Part shown: piece by piece, positions 25,841 through 36,100 of the stretch
Layout: every line of letters begins with the position of its first letter
Numbering within the stretch: the stretch's first letter is position 1
Assembly: GCF_016623495.1 (NCBI RefSeq)
Contig: NZ_JAEHHL010000001.1
Coordinates: forward strand, 806,001 to 870,000
Source: Thermohalobaculum xanthum
GTDB lineage: Bacteria; Pseudomonadota; Alphaproteobacteria; Rhodobacterales; Rhodobacteraceae
Reading direction: 5' to 3'
Length of the DNA: 64,000 bases
Translations under genes and position numbers: made by a program
The notes under the pieces: model-generated
What the model saw: the letters and a program-made list of their open reading frames with translations, nothing else
Database searches by the model: none
Told to the model about the DNA's origin: nothing

Positions 25841-26199
25841 GCATAACCGCCGTAACAGGTATAATCGGTGTAGAGCGGCGCAGCACACAGGTTCTCGGCC
25901 CCCATCGCGCAACAGGGGCACGCGCCGCAGGTGTGACCGAGCCAAGGGACGCCGACGCGCACGCCGGGCTCGAGCCCATCGCCCCCTGCCCCGCATTCGC
26001 GGATCAGTCCGACGATTTCGTGGTCAAAGACGATCGGAAGCCTGGGTTGGCCGAGATCGACGTCGACGATGTGAAGATCCGTCCGGCAACCGCCACCGGC
26101 CGCCACGTCGGTGGCGACCCTGGCCGCGGCCGCGCATGGGCACGGGCATTTCCCGGAGCACAACGGGCCGGCCGATCGTTCGGAGTCCATCGCGCGCAT
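25841..26199 (-). pseudogene. Remnant of a zinc-dependent alcohol dehydrogenase (N-terminal third, frameshifted)
   Basis: Read from the ATG at 26199, the translation starts MRAMDSERS, loses frame near 26174, continues in another frame as GRPVVLREMPVPMRGRGQ, and returns near 26119 to VATDVAAGGGCRTDLHIVD. It then gives the catalytic-zinc region FDHEIVGLI (normally GHE) and the structural-zinc Cys cluster TCGACPCCAMGAENLC, ending at YGGYA. Two compensating one-base frameshifts, a damaged GHE motif (Asp for Gly), and the loss of the whole cofactor domain at the end of the CMD gene show it is dead. The family is the MDR alcohol dehydrogenases that begin with CRTDLH. This is a scar of deletion or rearrangement. 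Confidence 0.83.
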
Positions 26200-26390
26200 C
26201 CGCGCCTTGATCGCCCCCGATCGGGTTCGAGGATAGACGCAGATGCGGCCGTCGCCTCGCGATCGGTCGAGTCAGGCGCCCGCAGATCTTGTGCCCGCGA
26301 CACGACGTTAAGCGGCTCCCGAGGCGCCAGAAAAGAAAAGGCGCCCCCGGCGGACCGAGAGCGCCACAAGCATCAGCTGAGGGTCGCGGC

Positions 26391-27848
26391 TCAGGCGACC
26401 GCGGGGCGGGCCGCGTTCTCCTGCGCGATGGCCTGGGCCAGCGCGGTCTCGAAGATGGCGAGGCCTTCCTCGATCAGCGCATCCGAGGCCGTGAGCGGGA
26501 CCATGATGCGGATGGCGTTCGAATGCATGCCGCAGGACAGAAGGATCAGCCCCAGCTTGCGCGCGTTCTCGACGATCGCCTTGGTCAGGGCCGCATCCGG
26601 TGCGGCCGAGGTGAAGTCGGTCACGAACTCGACCGCCAGCATCGCGCCGATGCCGCGGATGTCCCACATGCGCCAGGGCGCCGTGCGCGCGCCAATCTCG
26701 GCGAAGCGCTGGCGGAACAACTCGCCCACCGCCGCCGACCGAGCCAGCAGACCCTCGCTCTCGATCGCCTCGATGGCCGCGAGCGCCGCGGCGCAGGCTA
26801 CGGGGTTGCCGCCATACGTGCCGCCGAGCCCGCCGGGCGCGACCGCATCCATCACCGAGGCGCGGCCGATGACGCCAGCGATGGGGAAGCCGCCGGCCAT
26901 GCTCTTGGCGACCGTGATGAGGTCGGGGACCACGCCGGAATGCTCGACCGCGAACCAGGTGCCGGTGCGGGCAAAGCCCGACTGGATCTCGTCGGCGATG
27001 AGCAGGATGCCATGCTGGTCGCAGATCTCGCGCAGCGCGCGCCACATCTCGGCAGGAACGGGGATGTAGCCACCCTCGCCCAGCACGGGCTCGAGGATGA
27101 TCGCGGCGACCCGCGACGGCTCGACATCCGTGAGGAAGATGGTCTTGAGCGCCTCGATGCAGTTGGCGACGGTCGTGCCGGCGCGCGCGTCGGGCAGCGG
27201 CGCGCGGAAGATGTCACCGGGGAAGGGCCCGAAATCCTTCTTGTAGGGCGCGACCTTGCCCGTGAGCCCGAGGGTCAGCATCGTGCGCCCGTGATACCCG
27301 CCGGTGAAGGCGATGACGCCGGGCCGGCCGGTGGCCGCGCGCGCGATCTTGACCGCGTTCTCGACCGCCTCGGCACCGGTCGTGACCAGCAGGGTCTTCT
27401 TCGGGAAGTCGCCCGGCGCAAGCGCGTTCAGCTTCTCCGCCAGCGCGACGTAGGACTCGTAGGGCACGACCTGGAAGCTGGTGTGCGTGAAGTGGTCCGA
27501 CTGCTCGGCCGCGGCCTGCATGACCTTCGGATGGCGGTGGCCGGTATTGAGCACGGCGATGCCGCCGGCGAAGTCGATGTAGCGCCGGCCCTCGACGTCC
27601 CAAAGCTCGGCATTCTCGGCATGCGCGGCAAAGACCTGCGTGGCCGAGGCGACGCCGCGCGCGACGGCGGCCTCGCGACGGGCAAGAAGCCCGGCATTGG
27701 TCTGGCCGGTTGCCGGGGGCGCGACCGGCGCCGAGGCCGCGGGCGCCACGGCGCCGGCGGATTCCGCCTTGGTCCGCGTGCTGCGCTTGGCGGGTGCCTT
27801 CTTGGCGGTGCTGGCCCGGCTGGTCTTGGGGGTGCGTGCGTCGGCCAT
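26391..27848 (-). CDS. gabT: 4-aminobutyrate aminotransferase (class III), with a basic N-terminal extension
   Basis: 485 residues, against about 426 for E. coli GabT. It moves the amino group of GABA (or a related omega-amine) to 2-oxoglutarate. Seen: TTGAEAVENAVKIARAATGR, GGYHGRTMLTLGLTGK, IADEIQSGFARTG, and the PLP lysine in VAKSMAGGFPIAGVIGR. The first 45-50 residues are an unusual Lys/Ala/Pro/Ser/Thr-rich tail (KKAPAKRSTRTKAE) resembling histone H1, absent in the family. AAGGAG lies 8 bases before the ATG. It is divergent from a PuuR-like regulator, which fits polyamine/GABA catabolism. No succinate-semialdehyde dehydrogenase gene is seen next to it. Confidence 0.93.
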   Translation of the reverse strand: MADARTPKTSRASTAKKAPAKRSTRTKAESAGAVAPAASAPVAPPATGQTNAGLLARREAAVARGVASATQVFAAHAENAELWDVEGRRYIDFAGGIAVLNTGHRHPKVMQAAAEQSDHFTHTSFQVVPYESYVALAEKLNALAPGDFPKKTLLVTTGAEAVENAVKIARAATGRPGVIAFTGGYHGRTMLTLGLTGKVAPYKKDFGPFPGDIFRAPLPDARAGTTVANCIEALKTIFLTDVEPSRVAAIILEPVLGEGGYIPVPAEMWRALREICDQHGILLIADEIQSGFARTGTWFAVEHSGVVPDLITVAKSMAGGFPIAGVIGRASVMDAVAPGGLGGTYGGNPVACAAALAAIEAIESEGLLARSAAVGELFRQRFAEIGARTAPWRMWDIRGIGAMLAVEFVTDFTSAAPDAALTKAIVENARKLGLILLSCGMHSNAIRIMVPLTASDALIEEGLAIFETALAQAIAQENAARPAVA

Positions 27849-28045
27849 ATCGAATCTCCTTACAGCGACGTTTAAAATATCGGTATCATGTTTAATTTAT
27901 AAATCCCAGCGGCATTTTGATTTGCCGCGACGGGGAAGGACTGTATAAGAGAACATCGGATTTTCATGGGCTTGACCGCCATGCTTCACGCCCCTTGAAA
28001 AATTTTCCGGATGATCGATTTTCTAAACAGCAGCAAGGAGGCGGC
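27849..28045. promoter_or_regulatory. gabT / XRE-cupin regulator divergent promoter and operator region
   Basis: An AT-rich direct repeat, GTTTAAAATAT (27870-27880) and GTTTAATTTAT (27890-27900), is exactly 20 bases apart (about two helical turns) and just upstream of gabT. A promoter for the regulator gene is plausible with TTGCCG (27922-27927) and TATAAG (27944-27949), 16-base spacing. Autorepression by the PuuR-like protein at the repeats is my inference. Confidence 0.5.
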
Positions 28046-28624
28046 ATGGATATCGACATCGGGAGGCGCCTGAAGGAGGTGCGCGAGACGCGCGGCCTGT
28101 CGCAGCGCGAGCTGGCGTCGCGGTCGGGCGTGACCAACGGCACGATCTCGCTGATCGAGCAGAACAAGAGCAGCCCCTCGGTGTCGTCCCTCAAGAGCCT
28201 GCTCGACGCCATCCCCATGACCCTGTCCGAGTTCTTCGCGGTCGCCGAGAACGCGGACGCGCCGCGCCGCTTCTACGCCGCGTCCGAGTTCACCGAGCTC
28301 TCGCCTGCCGATATCGGCATGAACGGCCACGGCGCGGCACGCGTGTCGCTGAGGCAGGTCGGCGACGCGTCGCGCCATACGCTCCAGATCCTGCACGAGC
28401 GCTACCCGCCCGGCACCGACACCGGAACCGAGATGCTGCAGCACGAGTCCGAGGAAGGCGGCGTGGTCATTGCGGGGATCATCGAGATCACGGTGGGCGA
28501 CGAGGTGCGCGTGCTCAACCCGGGCGACGGGTATCTTTTCGACAGCCGCACGCCCCACCGCTTTCGCAATATCGGCGACATCGACTGCGTGATCGTCTCG
28601 GCCTGCACGCCGCCCACGTTCTGA
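28046..28624 (+). CDS. XRE-family transcriptional regulator with cupin domain (PuuR-like)
   Basis: 192 residues. An N-terminal helix-turn-helix (GLSQRELASRSGVTNGTISLIE) is followed by a C-terminal cupin_2 sensor (ESEEGGVVIAGIIEITVGDE, then LNPGDGYLFDSRTPHRFRN). PuuR of E. coli has the same layout and size and represses putrescine/GABA genes, releasing on ligand binding. Being divergent from gabT makes that gene its likely target. AAGGAGG lies 6-7 bases before the ATG at 28046; the frame open further upstream is not supported. The ligand is unknown, most likely a polyamine or GABA-type compound. Confidence 0.92.
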   Translation: MDIDIGRRLKEVRETRGLSQRELASRSGVTNGTISLIEQNKSSPSVSSLKSLLDAIPMTLSEFFAVAENADAPRRFYAASEFTELSPADIGMNGHGAARVSLRQVGDASRHTLQILHERYPPGTDTGTEMLQHESEEGGVVIAGIIEITVGDEVRVLNPGDGYLFDSRTPHRFRNIGDIDCVIVSACTPPTF

Positions 28625-28867
28625 ACGAGCGGCAGGCCGCTTGGCGCGGCCCCGGCGGGCAATCGCCTCGCGCTCCACCTTCACACCATAATCAGAGCGC
28701 CGGGTTCTTCGGACCCGGATGCGGGCAGGCCTTGCCAGGATGGTGCCTTCCGGGCGTACCGGCCATCACGCCTTGCAACCGATTGGCGATTTTTCCTTGA
28801 TTCAGTCGCCCATGAGGCGCACAGCTAATACAGAGCGAGACATCGTAACGAGGCATCTCGAGATCCG

Positions 28868-29284
28868 ATGAACCAGCATTACACGCAGCAATCGCACGAA
28901 GTCGACGAGCTCAGCCTGGCCGCTCCGGCGAGCCAGGAGCATGAGGCTGGCGCGGCCGACGCCGCGATCGAGCGCCTTCGGGCATCGCGCGCGGAATACT
29001 TGCGCACGCTGACCGAGGACGCCCGGAACACCGGCGCCCGCTGGCTCCGCGAGGACGCGAGCTATGCCCAGCTCAAATGTGTGCTGTGGCTCAAGGCGGG
29101 CGGCAGCGTGCGCGAGAAGCTTCATCGCGCCTTTGCCGAAAGCCCGCTCGACACCGTCGCACCGCGGCTGAGAGCCCTGTCCGGCGTCCCGGAATGGAGC
29201 CGCAACTGGCGTTGGTACAGCATCTTCCTCGACGGCGTCCTGGCCGAGTGGAACAAGATCGCGGCCGAGGTCGAGCAGGACTGA
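28868..29284 (+). CDS. Hypothetical protein, helical
   Basis: 138 residues, no recognised family. The N-terminal 30 residues are acidic and low in complexity (HEVDELSLAAP, QEHEAGAADAA); the rest looks helical and is rich in Arg/Leu/Trp, with ARWLREDASYAQLKCVLWLKAGG and EWSRNWRWYSIFLDGVLAEWNK. No signal peptide or membrane helix. Codon choice fits the genome and the ATG has a weak GAG ribosome site. An overlapping minus-strand frame (28802-29617) is longer but compositionally poor and was rejected. Function unknown. Confidence 0.55.
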   Translation: MNQHYTQQSHEVDELSLAAPASQEHEAGAADAAIERLRASRAEYLRTLTEDARNTGARWLREDASYAQLKCVLWLKAGGSVREKLHRAFAESPLDTVAPRLRALSGVPEWSRNWRWYSIFLDGVLAEWNKIAAEVEQD

Positions 29285-30165
29285 GCCGCGCGCGCCCGGG
29301 CCGCTTTCGCAAGGCCCGGGACGAGATCCATCCGCCGCTCGAGATCGCGCGGCGAACCCGCTGTGTGGCGCGTCGCGGCGCAGATTTCGGCTGCGACCGT
29401 GATCCCGACATGGACTTCCTGTTCCGGCGCAGGGTTCCCCGCGCGCTCTTTGCGCGCGGAAATGTCGAACAGTCGACCATCCGGGATGCCGGGTCATGGA
29501 TGACCAGGCCCGCGTCCTCAGAGCGAGGAACGGGGTCATGCGCATTTCGCGGGACTGATGCCGCGCTCCCGAAGTCGATCCGGCGGCAGTCTCGGCCCAG
29601 CATGCGCTTGACGCCATGATGCGCCGTGGTCCTCATCGCGCGTCGGGTTCGAAGTCCCGTCGCACGGTCTTAATTCCCATGACGGCATTCGCACGAGGCG
29701 GCGTCGCGCACAACTTGCCGGGGACGTGGCCCGACAAAACACACCGAAGACCCCGAGTCGTTATCTAGGCGTGGAGCTGGCAACTATTCCGCCCTTGCGG
29801 AATGGATGCCGCGATTTGCGCGTGTATCAATATGGCTCAAGTATTCGCGGCTAGTTGGCCTTAACGGAATGATCGCGCGAACTTTTTCAGTCACGAGAGA
29901 TTTGCGCAACTTAAGGTTGTATTTATGTGATTATGTGGCATAATACAACTTAAGGTTGTGTCCCGAGTTTGGACGCCCGCAAAAAACCTCCGAGAGGCCA
30001 AGGACGCTGATACAGGCGCGGTCGCAATAGGCGATCAGCGCCCGCAGTCGTTTTGCGCGGCGCGCGCGAGCCCATTCGGGCCGCCGCCGCAGGCCGAGGA
30101 GTTCCCGTACAGCAGCGTGAGCCACGTCAACGGCGCCGAAGAAGAACAATCAACGGACGGACATC
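29285..30165. other. Long non-coding gap before the giant gene
   Basis: About 880 bases. Open frames on both strands are short or of poor composition. 29760-29960 is unusually AT-rich and contains the repeated operator-like palindrome listed separately. I see no RNA gene. The final 200 bases would be the leader of the 2013-residue gene. Confidence 0.5.
29907..29959 (+). promoter_or_regulatory. Twin 14-bp palindromic repeat flanking a likely -10 box
   Basis: CAACTTAAGGTTGT occurs perfectly twice (29907-29920 and 29946-29959), start to start 39 bases. Each is a near-palindrome (arms CAAC/GTTG around a TTAAG core). Between them is an AT-rich stretch with CATAAT (29939-29944). With TTGTAT (29917-29922) this makes a possible promoter of 16-base spacing whose -35 overlaps the first copy. 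It is best read as a dual operator controlling the giant gene about 210 bases downstream. The regulator is not identified. Confidence 0.6.
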
Positions 30166-33100
30166 ATGGCTACCTTCACCATCACCGACCCTTCGCTGAA
30201 GATCGTGCTCGATGAAAGCTCGGGCGTAGATGCAGCCGATAGCGACATCACGAAAGCCCAGCTGGCAACGGACTTTGCAGCATTCGACACGCTGCTGTTC
30301 ACGACACTTGCCCTGAACCCGGCATTCCCCTCGAACGGCCGGATCGCGGCCGAGACCAATTACATGACCGTCGGCTTCGAAGGCTCGCTGACCGACATCT
30401 CGCTCACGGGCTGGAACAGCGGCACAGGCACGAGTGTCGATCTCGACAACTACGACCCGGGCGTCACCGATCCGACGACTGGCCATCCGACAACCATCGT
30501 CACAACCGACGGCGAGCAGGCCGTCTACCTGTTCGGCGATTATGACGGCATGGCCGGCGCGCTTTCCGGGCAGGTCGTGTTCGGTGTCGACGCAGGTGGC
30601 GATCTTGCTTTCGCGGCCTTTATGAAGGTCGCGGACGCCGACCCGCTGGATGACGAGAAGGAGCTGAGCTTCGCGGTCGTCACCTTCCAGGCGATCCGGG
30701 ACGACCTGACCGGTTCAAACGATCCGGACAACAGTATCAACCTCGACAACTTCATCGGCATCAAGGCCTCGGAGCTGAGCGGGTTCAATTTTGGTGACAA
30801 CCCCGCCACCAATGTCTTGTTCCAGGCCGCACCGGCATTCAGCGGCAGCGAAGTGCTCCTGATCACCGGATTGTATGAGCTCAACAAGCTCAATTCATCG
30901 AAGACCGATCCCACTGCCTTCGGCTGGCACAATCAGCAGGCCGATCCGGGGGAAACCCTTGTCGCGACGTTCGTGAAGACCTGGACCGGAAGCTTCCTGC
31001 TTCCCGACAATCTGACGAACCAGCAGGCGAAAGACATCAACAACATCTCATATTCGGCCCTCGACACCATCAACGAGGCGTCCTTCAAGATCGCCCAGGA
31101 TTTCGGGACGATGAGCGTGCTCATCGCGGCCGCGGCCGCTGGCGCTGGCGCTGAGAACGGTGGAACGGACTTCTTCTCGACCGAACTGATGGACGACACG
31201 GCCGTTACCATCGTGAGCGTCACGGTCGATCTGGCCGGTGGTGGCGAGCTTACCTTCGACTCGGCGGACCAGGACGCCGACGGGCTTGTCACCCAGATTG
31301 GCTTCGGCCGGACGATCACCGTCGACTTCACGCCGAGTGACTGGGGCGCCACCAATCCTGACGAGTCATCCGGCGGCGTCGAGGTAATGGGCCTCCTCAA
31401 GAACGACTTCACGAGCGTCAGCACCAGCACCAATTTCTCGCGGCTGTACACGACGGTGACGGCGCGGGTCGACCCCACCGCGGGCGGCGGCAACAAGGGC
31501 GACATCGGCGGCTTCTCCACCAGCCAGTCGAACGACAGCGAGATTCCGCTCAATATCTTCGCGCTCGACGATGCGGGTCTGTCCCTGACGCTGACCGCGA
31601 ACGGGAACTCGCTCACCGGGCTCGAACTTGACGAGACCATCGGCGCCGACCTGCCCGGCGTGGGCGAGGACATCAACGACCGGTATGCGGATGCGGCCGA
31701 AGCGGCCGTCGGCGACGACAACGCCGACGACGACGAGCCCGGCGGCTTACCTGCCGGCGCGATCGGCCAGGTGACCTCCAACGAGGTGGTCGGAACGCTG
31801 TTCAACACGTCGTCGACCTTCGACACCGATGGCAACGGCGCCCCCACGAACCCGGGCGGCCTATCTGCGTCGGACGAGGTGAAGCTGGTGCTTGTCGATG
31901 GCGCGGACGCGACCGTGACGACGCTGGCCACCGACCTGAGCGTGTCCGACCCGGGCAGTGCCTTCACCGACGACACGATCGACCTCGTGCTTGCGGGCGG
32001 CAAGGTCTACGGAATGGTCGACGGCGAGACGGACACCACCGTCACGGCAAACGTCGCCTTCGTGATCGAGCTCACCAGCACTGATCCCGCGACCGCCAAC
32101 CTCAAGGTGACGCATTACATTCCGATCCTGCACAGCGGCACGACCACGACGCATGACGAGAACCTCGTCCTGTCGATCACCGACGCCGACTCCTATCTGG
32201 GCGTGCAACGCGACAAGACGATCGTGGACGGCGACGACGACAGCGACAGCAAGACCGCGATCGCCGACGTCACCGACGACATTTCGTTCGACGACGACGG
32301 CCCGCACCAGGTGGTGACGGCGTCCGCCGCTGTCGTCAACGAGGTGCTGAACGTCAATCTCGACGAGACGATCGGCGCTGCTCTGCCGGCCGGAGAGGAC
32401 GATCGTTACGGCGCTGGCGACGTCGCCCCGTTCGATGACAACGCGGCGGCCGACGATACGGTCAATGATTTCGGCTTGCTCACGCCCATCGGCCAGCTCG
32501 ACACCACCGCGGCAGGTGGCATCGGCTCGCTGTTCAACCAGTCCGGCTCGGACGGGTCGGACGGGTCGGGCGGCGCGCTTGGCTACTTGTTCGAGTTCGA
32601 GTTCACTGAGGTCGGGGATGACGGCATCGCCACCAACCTCACGACCACGGTCAATGGCGAGACGGTGGTGCTGTTCCTCGAGAGCGGCGAGATCATCGGG
32701 CGCGAGACCGATGCGAGCGGTGACGTCGCCCTGCGCATCGCCATCCTCGACGCCACCGACCCGGCCTCGCAGATCCGAGTGCAGCAGTTCCTGGCCTATG
32801 ACCATGGTGGCACCGAGAACCCGTCGGTCTTCGACGAGGAGATCACGCTCGCGACCCTGCTCGGCACCGAGAAGGTCGCCCTGAAGCTCACCGTGACCCG
32901 GACCGACTTCGAGGGCGACACGGATTCCGACAGCCATTCGCGCGATCTGATCACGATGTCGGGCTCGCCCTTCGATTTCGATGATGACGGGCCGTTGCTC
33001 AGCCTCACGCTCAAGGCTGGAGCCGAGCTGTTACTCGACGAGACGGCCGATGATGGCGACGAGGCGGGGACATATCTTGCCCAGGACTCGATCGACGCGA

Positions 33101-36100
33101 TCGACTACTTCACCGAAACGAAGGACGCCGGCACCGACACCGAGGACCTGACTGCCACGACTTACGCCCTTGATGACCCGGGCACAAACGCAGCATCGGG
33201 GCTCACCGACAGCGTCTCGGGAATGCCCGTTGTCTACAATCTTGATGGCGGCGTGATCATCGGCACGGTCGACGGTGGCCCGGATGACGGCGAGGAGGTG
33301 ATCCGGTACGAGATCGATGCCTCGACCGGCACTGTCACGGTCAGCCAATCGCGCGCGGTCGTGCATCCAACCAAAGGCGACGGCACCACCCCGCCGGGCA
33401 GCCATGACGAGACCCTGATCCATCCGGGCTCCGACCTCGTCGTCGTGCGAAAGACGATCTACGACAAGGACGGGGATTCGGCCTCCGCCACCGTCGACAT
33501 AACCACGATCACGAAGATCGACGACGACGGTCCGTCCGTGACCGTCGTCGGGTCCGCCAACGGCGACGTGAGCACGCTTGCTCGGAACCTCGACGAGACG
33601 ATCAACCCCGATGGGGACCTGATCCCGGACAACGCGGATCGCTACCGGACGGGCGAGGGCGAGTCGAATGGCGGCCCGGTGAACGGGGATCTCGACGACG
33701 TGATCGTCGCCAACGGCGCGGCATCGGCCAACCAGCCGGTCTGGGAAACCGCTCCGGACGGCTTCGAGGCGGGCTACGACACGACGCAGGCCGCCGTCTC
33801 GCAGGCGATCGGCGAGTTGCGCACGACGGCCGGCCAGATCGCCGCGCTGTTCGACGCCACGGATGTCGACTTCGGCAGTGACGGCGCGGGCGCCCTCAAC
33901 GGCAGCACCGGCCGTACGGACACGCTGAGCTTCGTGCTCTCCTCGACCGACGAGGCACCGATCGAGACGACCCTCGTCGCGACGGACGTCGAGGGCTCGG
34001 CACTCGACGGGCTCGGCGTGGCCAGCCGCACGATCTGGCTGGTCAAGGTCTCGGACACCGTCATCGAGGGCCGCGTGCCCGGCGATGACGGCACGCTGGG
34101 TACGGGCGACGACGACTATGTCATCCTGCGCATGACAATCGAGAACGCTGACACGCCGGCGAGCGCATTCTTCGTTTACGAGCAGTTCGCGCCGGTCGAG
34201 AACGGCGATCCCAACCTCTCGGACGAGGAGGCGCGGCTTCTCACCACGGACGCAGCCGACTTCCTCAGCGTCCGCTGGACCGCAATGGTCGAGGATGGTG
34301 ATGAGGACACTGCCTCCGACTTCCACGACATCACGCTGATCGACGACGATGAGACCGTGCTGTCGATCGACGACGACGGGCCGTCTGCCGGTTCCAACGA
34401 CCTGCCGGATATCGAGGAGGACGACCTGCCGGACGCAGCGACGCTGCCAGCCGACGTGCAGTCGACCGGCCTCGACGAGGACGGGTCGGGAACCAACCAC
34501 CGGTATGACAACTTCGACCTCAAGCCCTCGATCACGACGAGCGTCGAGAAGACCCTGATCTTCTCGATGAACCTCGACACGACCGCAGTGGCGGCCGCCA
34601 ATGTGGGGCTCCAGTCGCAGGGCGAGACGGTCTCCTTCGACGTCCAACGATTCAATGACGACATCGCCGACCCCGAGGACGACGACCCCGAGGACGACAC
34701 CTACGTCCTGACCGGATTCGTCGACAGCGGCACGGCCGGGCTCGATGACGGAGACCGCCTGGTCTTCACCTTCTCGGTGACGGGACTCGGGCTCGCCAGT
34801 TTCCTCGCCATCGACCAGATCGACCATGCGACCGCGACCGAACGGATCGAGGCGAGTGGCCTGGGCGTGGACGACGACGACCAGGAGGAGAACAAGGTTC
34901 TGAACCTCACCCCGGCCCTGCTGGTCACCGAAGGCGATGGCGACATTCTCGACCTGCCGGCGACCTTCGCCCAGCAGGCCATCGAGGACGACATCCCCGA
35001 CATCGGCGACAATGGCGAGAATGGCGACGAGATCAGCGACCCGGACGGCGCCGACAACGTGCCCGACAAGGCGATCAGTTTCGCCGCCGGCTCGGGCGAT
35101 GGCGAGCAGACGCTCCTCGAGACCCATATCGGCACCGACGAGAACGAGGGTGGTGGCGGCGTCACCGTCACGGCGCTCGACGCCACCATCGAATACGCCG
35201 AGGGGCTGACGCTCTACGCCTATGCCGACCCCGCGGACAACGGCAAGATCGTGGGCTACTTCGACGAGGAGGATGGAGAGGGAGACGAATACTTCCGCCT
35301 CACCATCCACGACAGCGCCGCGGACTCGACCACTTGGTGGTATGAGTGGGAGGCGTTCCAGAGCCCGCCTCCGGTCTCGCTGCCGGTGGACTTCAGTGCC
35401 ATCGCGTCGGGCGGGCCAAAGGAGATCCTGTCCCCGCCGATCGGCGAGGCAGGCTTGGTCGCGCTGTTCGACGGGCTGCTGGTGACCGACGCAGTCTGGT
35501 CCCCGAACGTGACCGGGACCCTGGCCCAGGCTCAGGACCCGAGGGAAGACAACGACGGCACGAACCTCGTGGACCTGCCCGGCGCTGGCTCGGCCAATGC
35601 CGGCGACGACGGCAACCCGAACAACGAGGGCTTCGGCATCAAGGGGCCGTCCGGCACGGGGAACCAGTCGTCGCAGTTCAACCACAACGAAGCGTTCACG
35701 GCTGCCATTCTCGATACCAAGAACACGGTGTCGACCGCGGATGACGTGCTGGTCGAGATGGCGAGCCTCAGCTTCTCCATCGAGTACGTCGGGGGAGGAG
35801 GCCCGACGCAGCTCAACACCGTCTATCTCGACTGGTACATCGTCGACGAAGGGGCGATCGTGGACTACGGGCAAGCCCCCATCCAGGTTCCGGGAGGCAA
35901 CAACGAGGTCCCGGTCACCCTCATGCGCGAAGACCTCGGCCATGAAGGCGAGAGCTTCGACGCGATCTATGTTCGAACCACGTTCGATCTCGTCGATGGC
36001 GAGATTGACACCAATGTCGGCGTCCGGCTGCTCGACTTCGAGATCGGCCTGCCCCAGCCGACCGAGGACCAGGCGCTCGACTGGCAGGCGAAGATCATGG

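Noticed and set aside
26310-26345. GGCGCC repeats around an A-rich loop as a gabT terminator
   Set aside because: The stem is short, GGCGCC is self-complementary by chance, and there is no U-run after it.
28802-29617. Minus-strand 271-residue frame overlapping the 138-residue hypothetical gene
   Set aside because: Low-complexity Arg/Ser-rich translation with no start support; the plus-strand frame looks more protein-like.
33031-35943. 970-residue antisense open frame inside the giant gene
   Set aside because: It is the mirror of an acidic, GC-rich repeat gene; its translation is compositionally poor and has no ribosome site or family motif.
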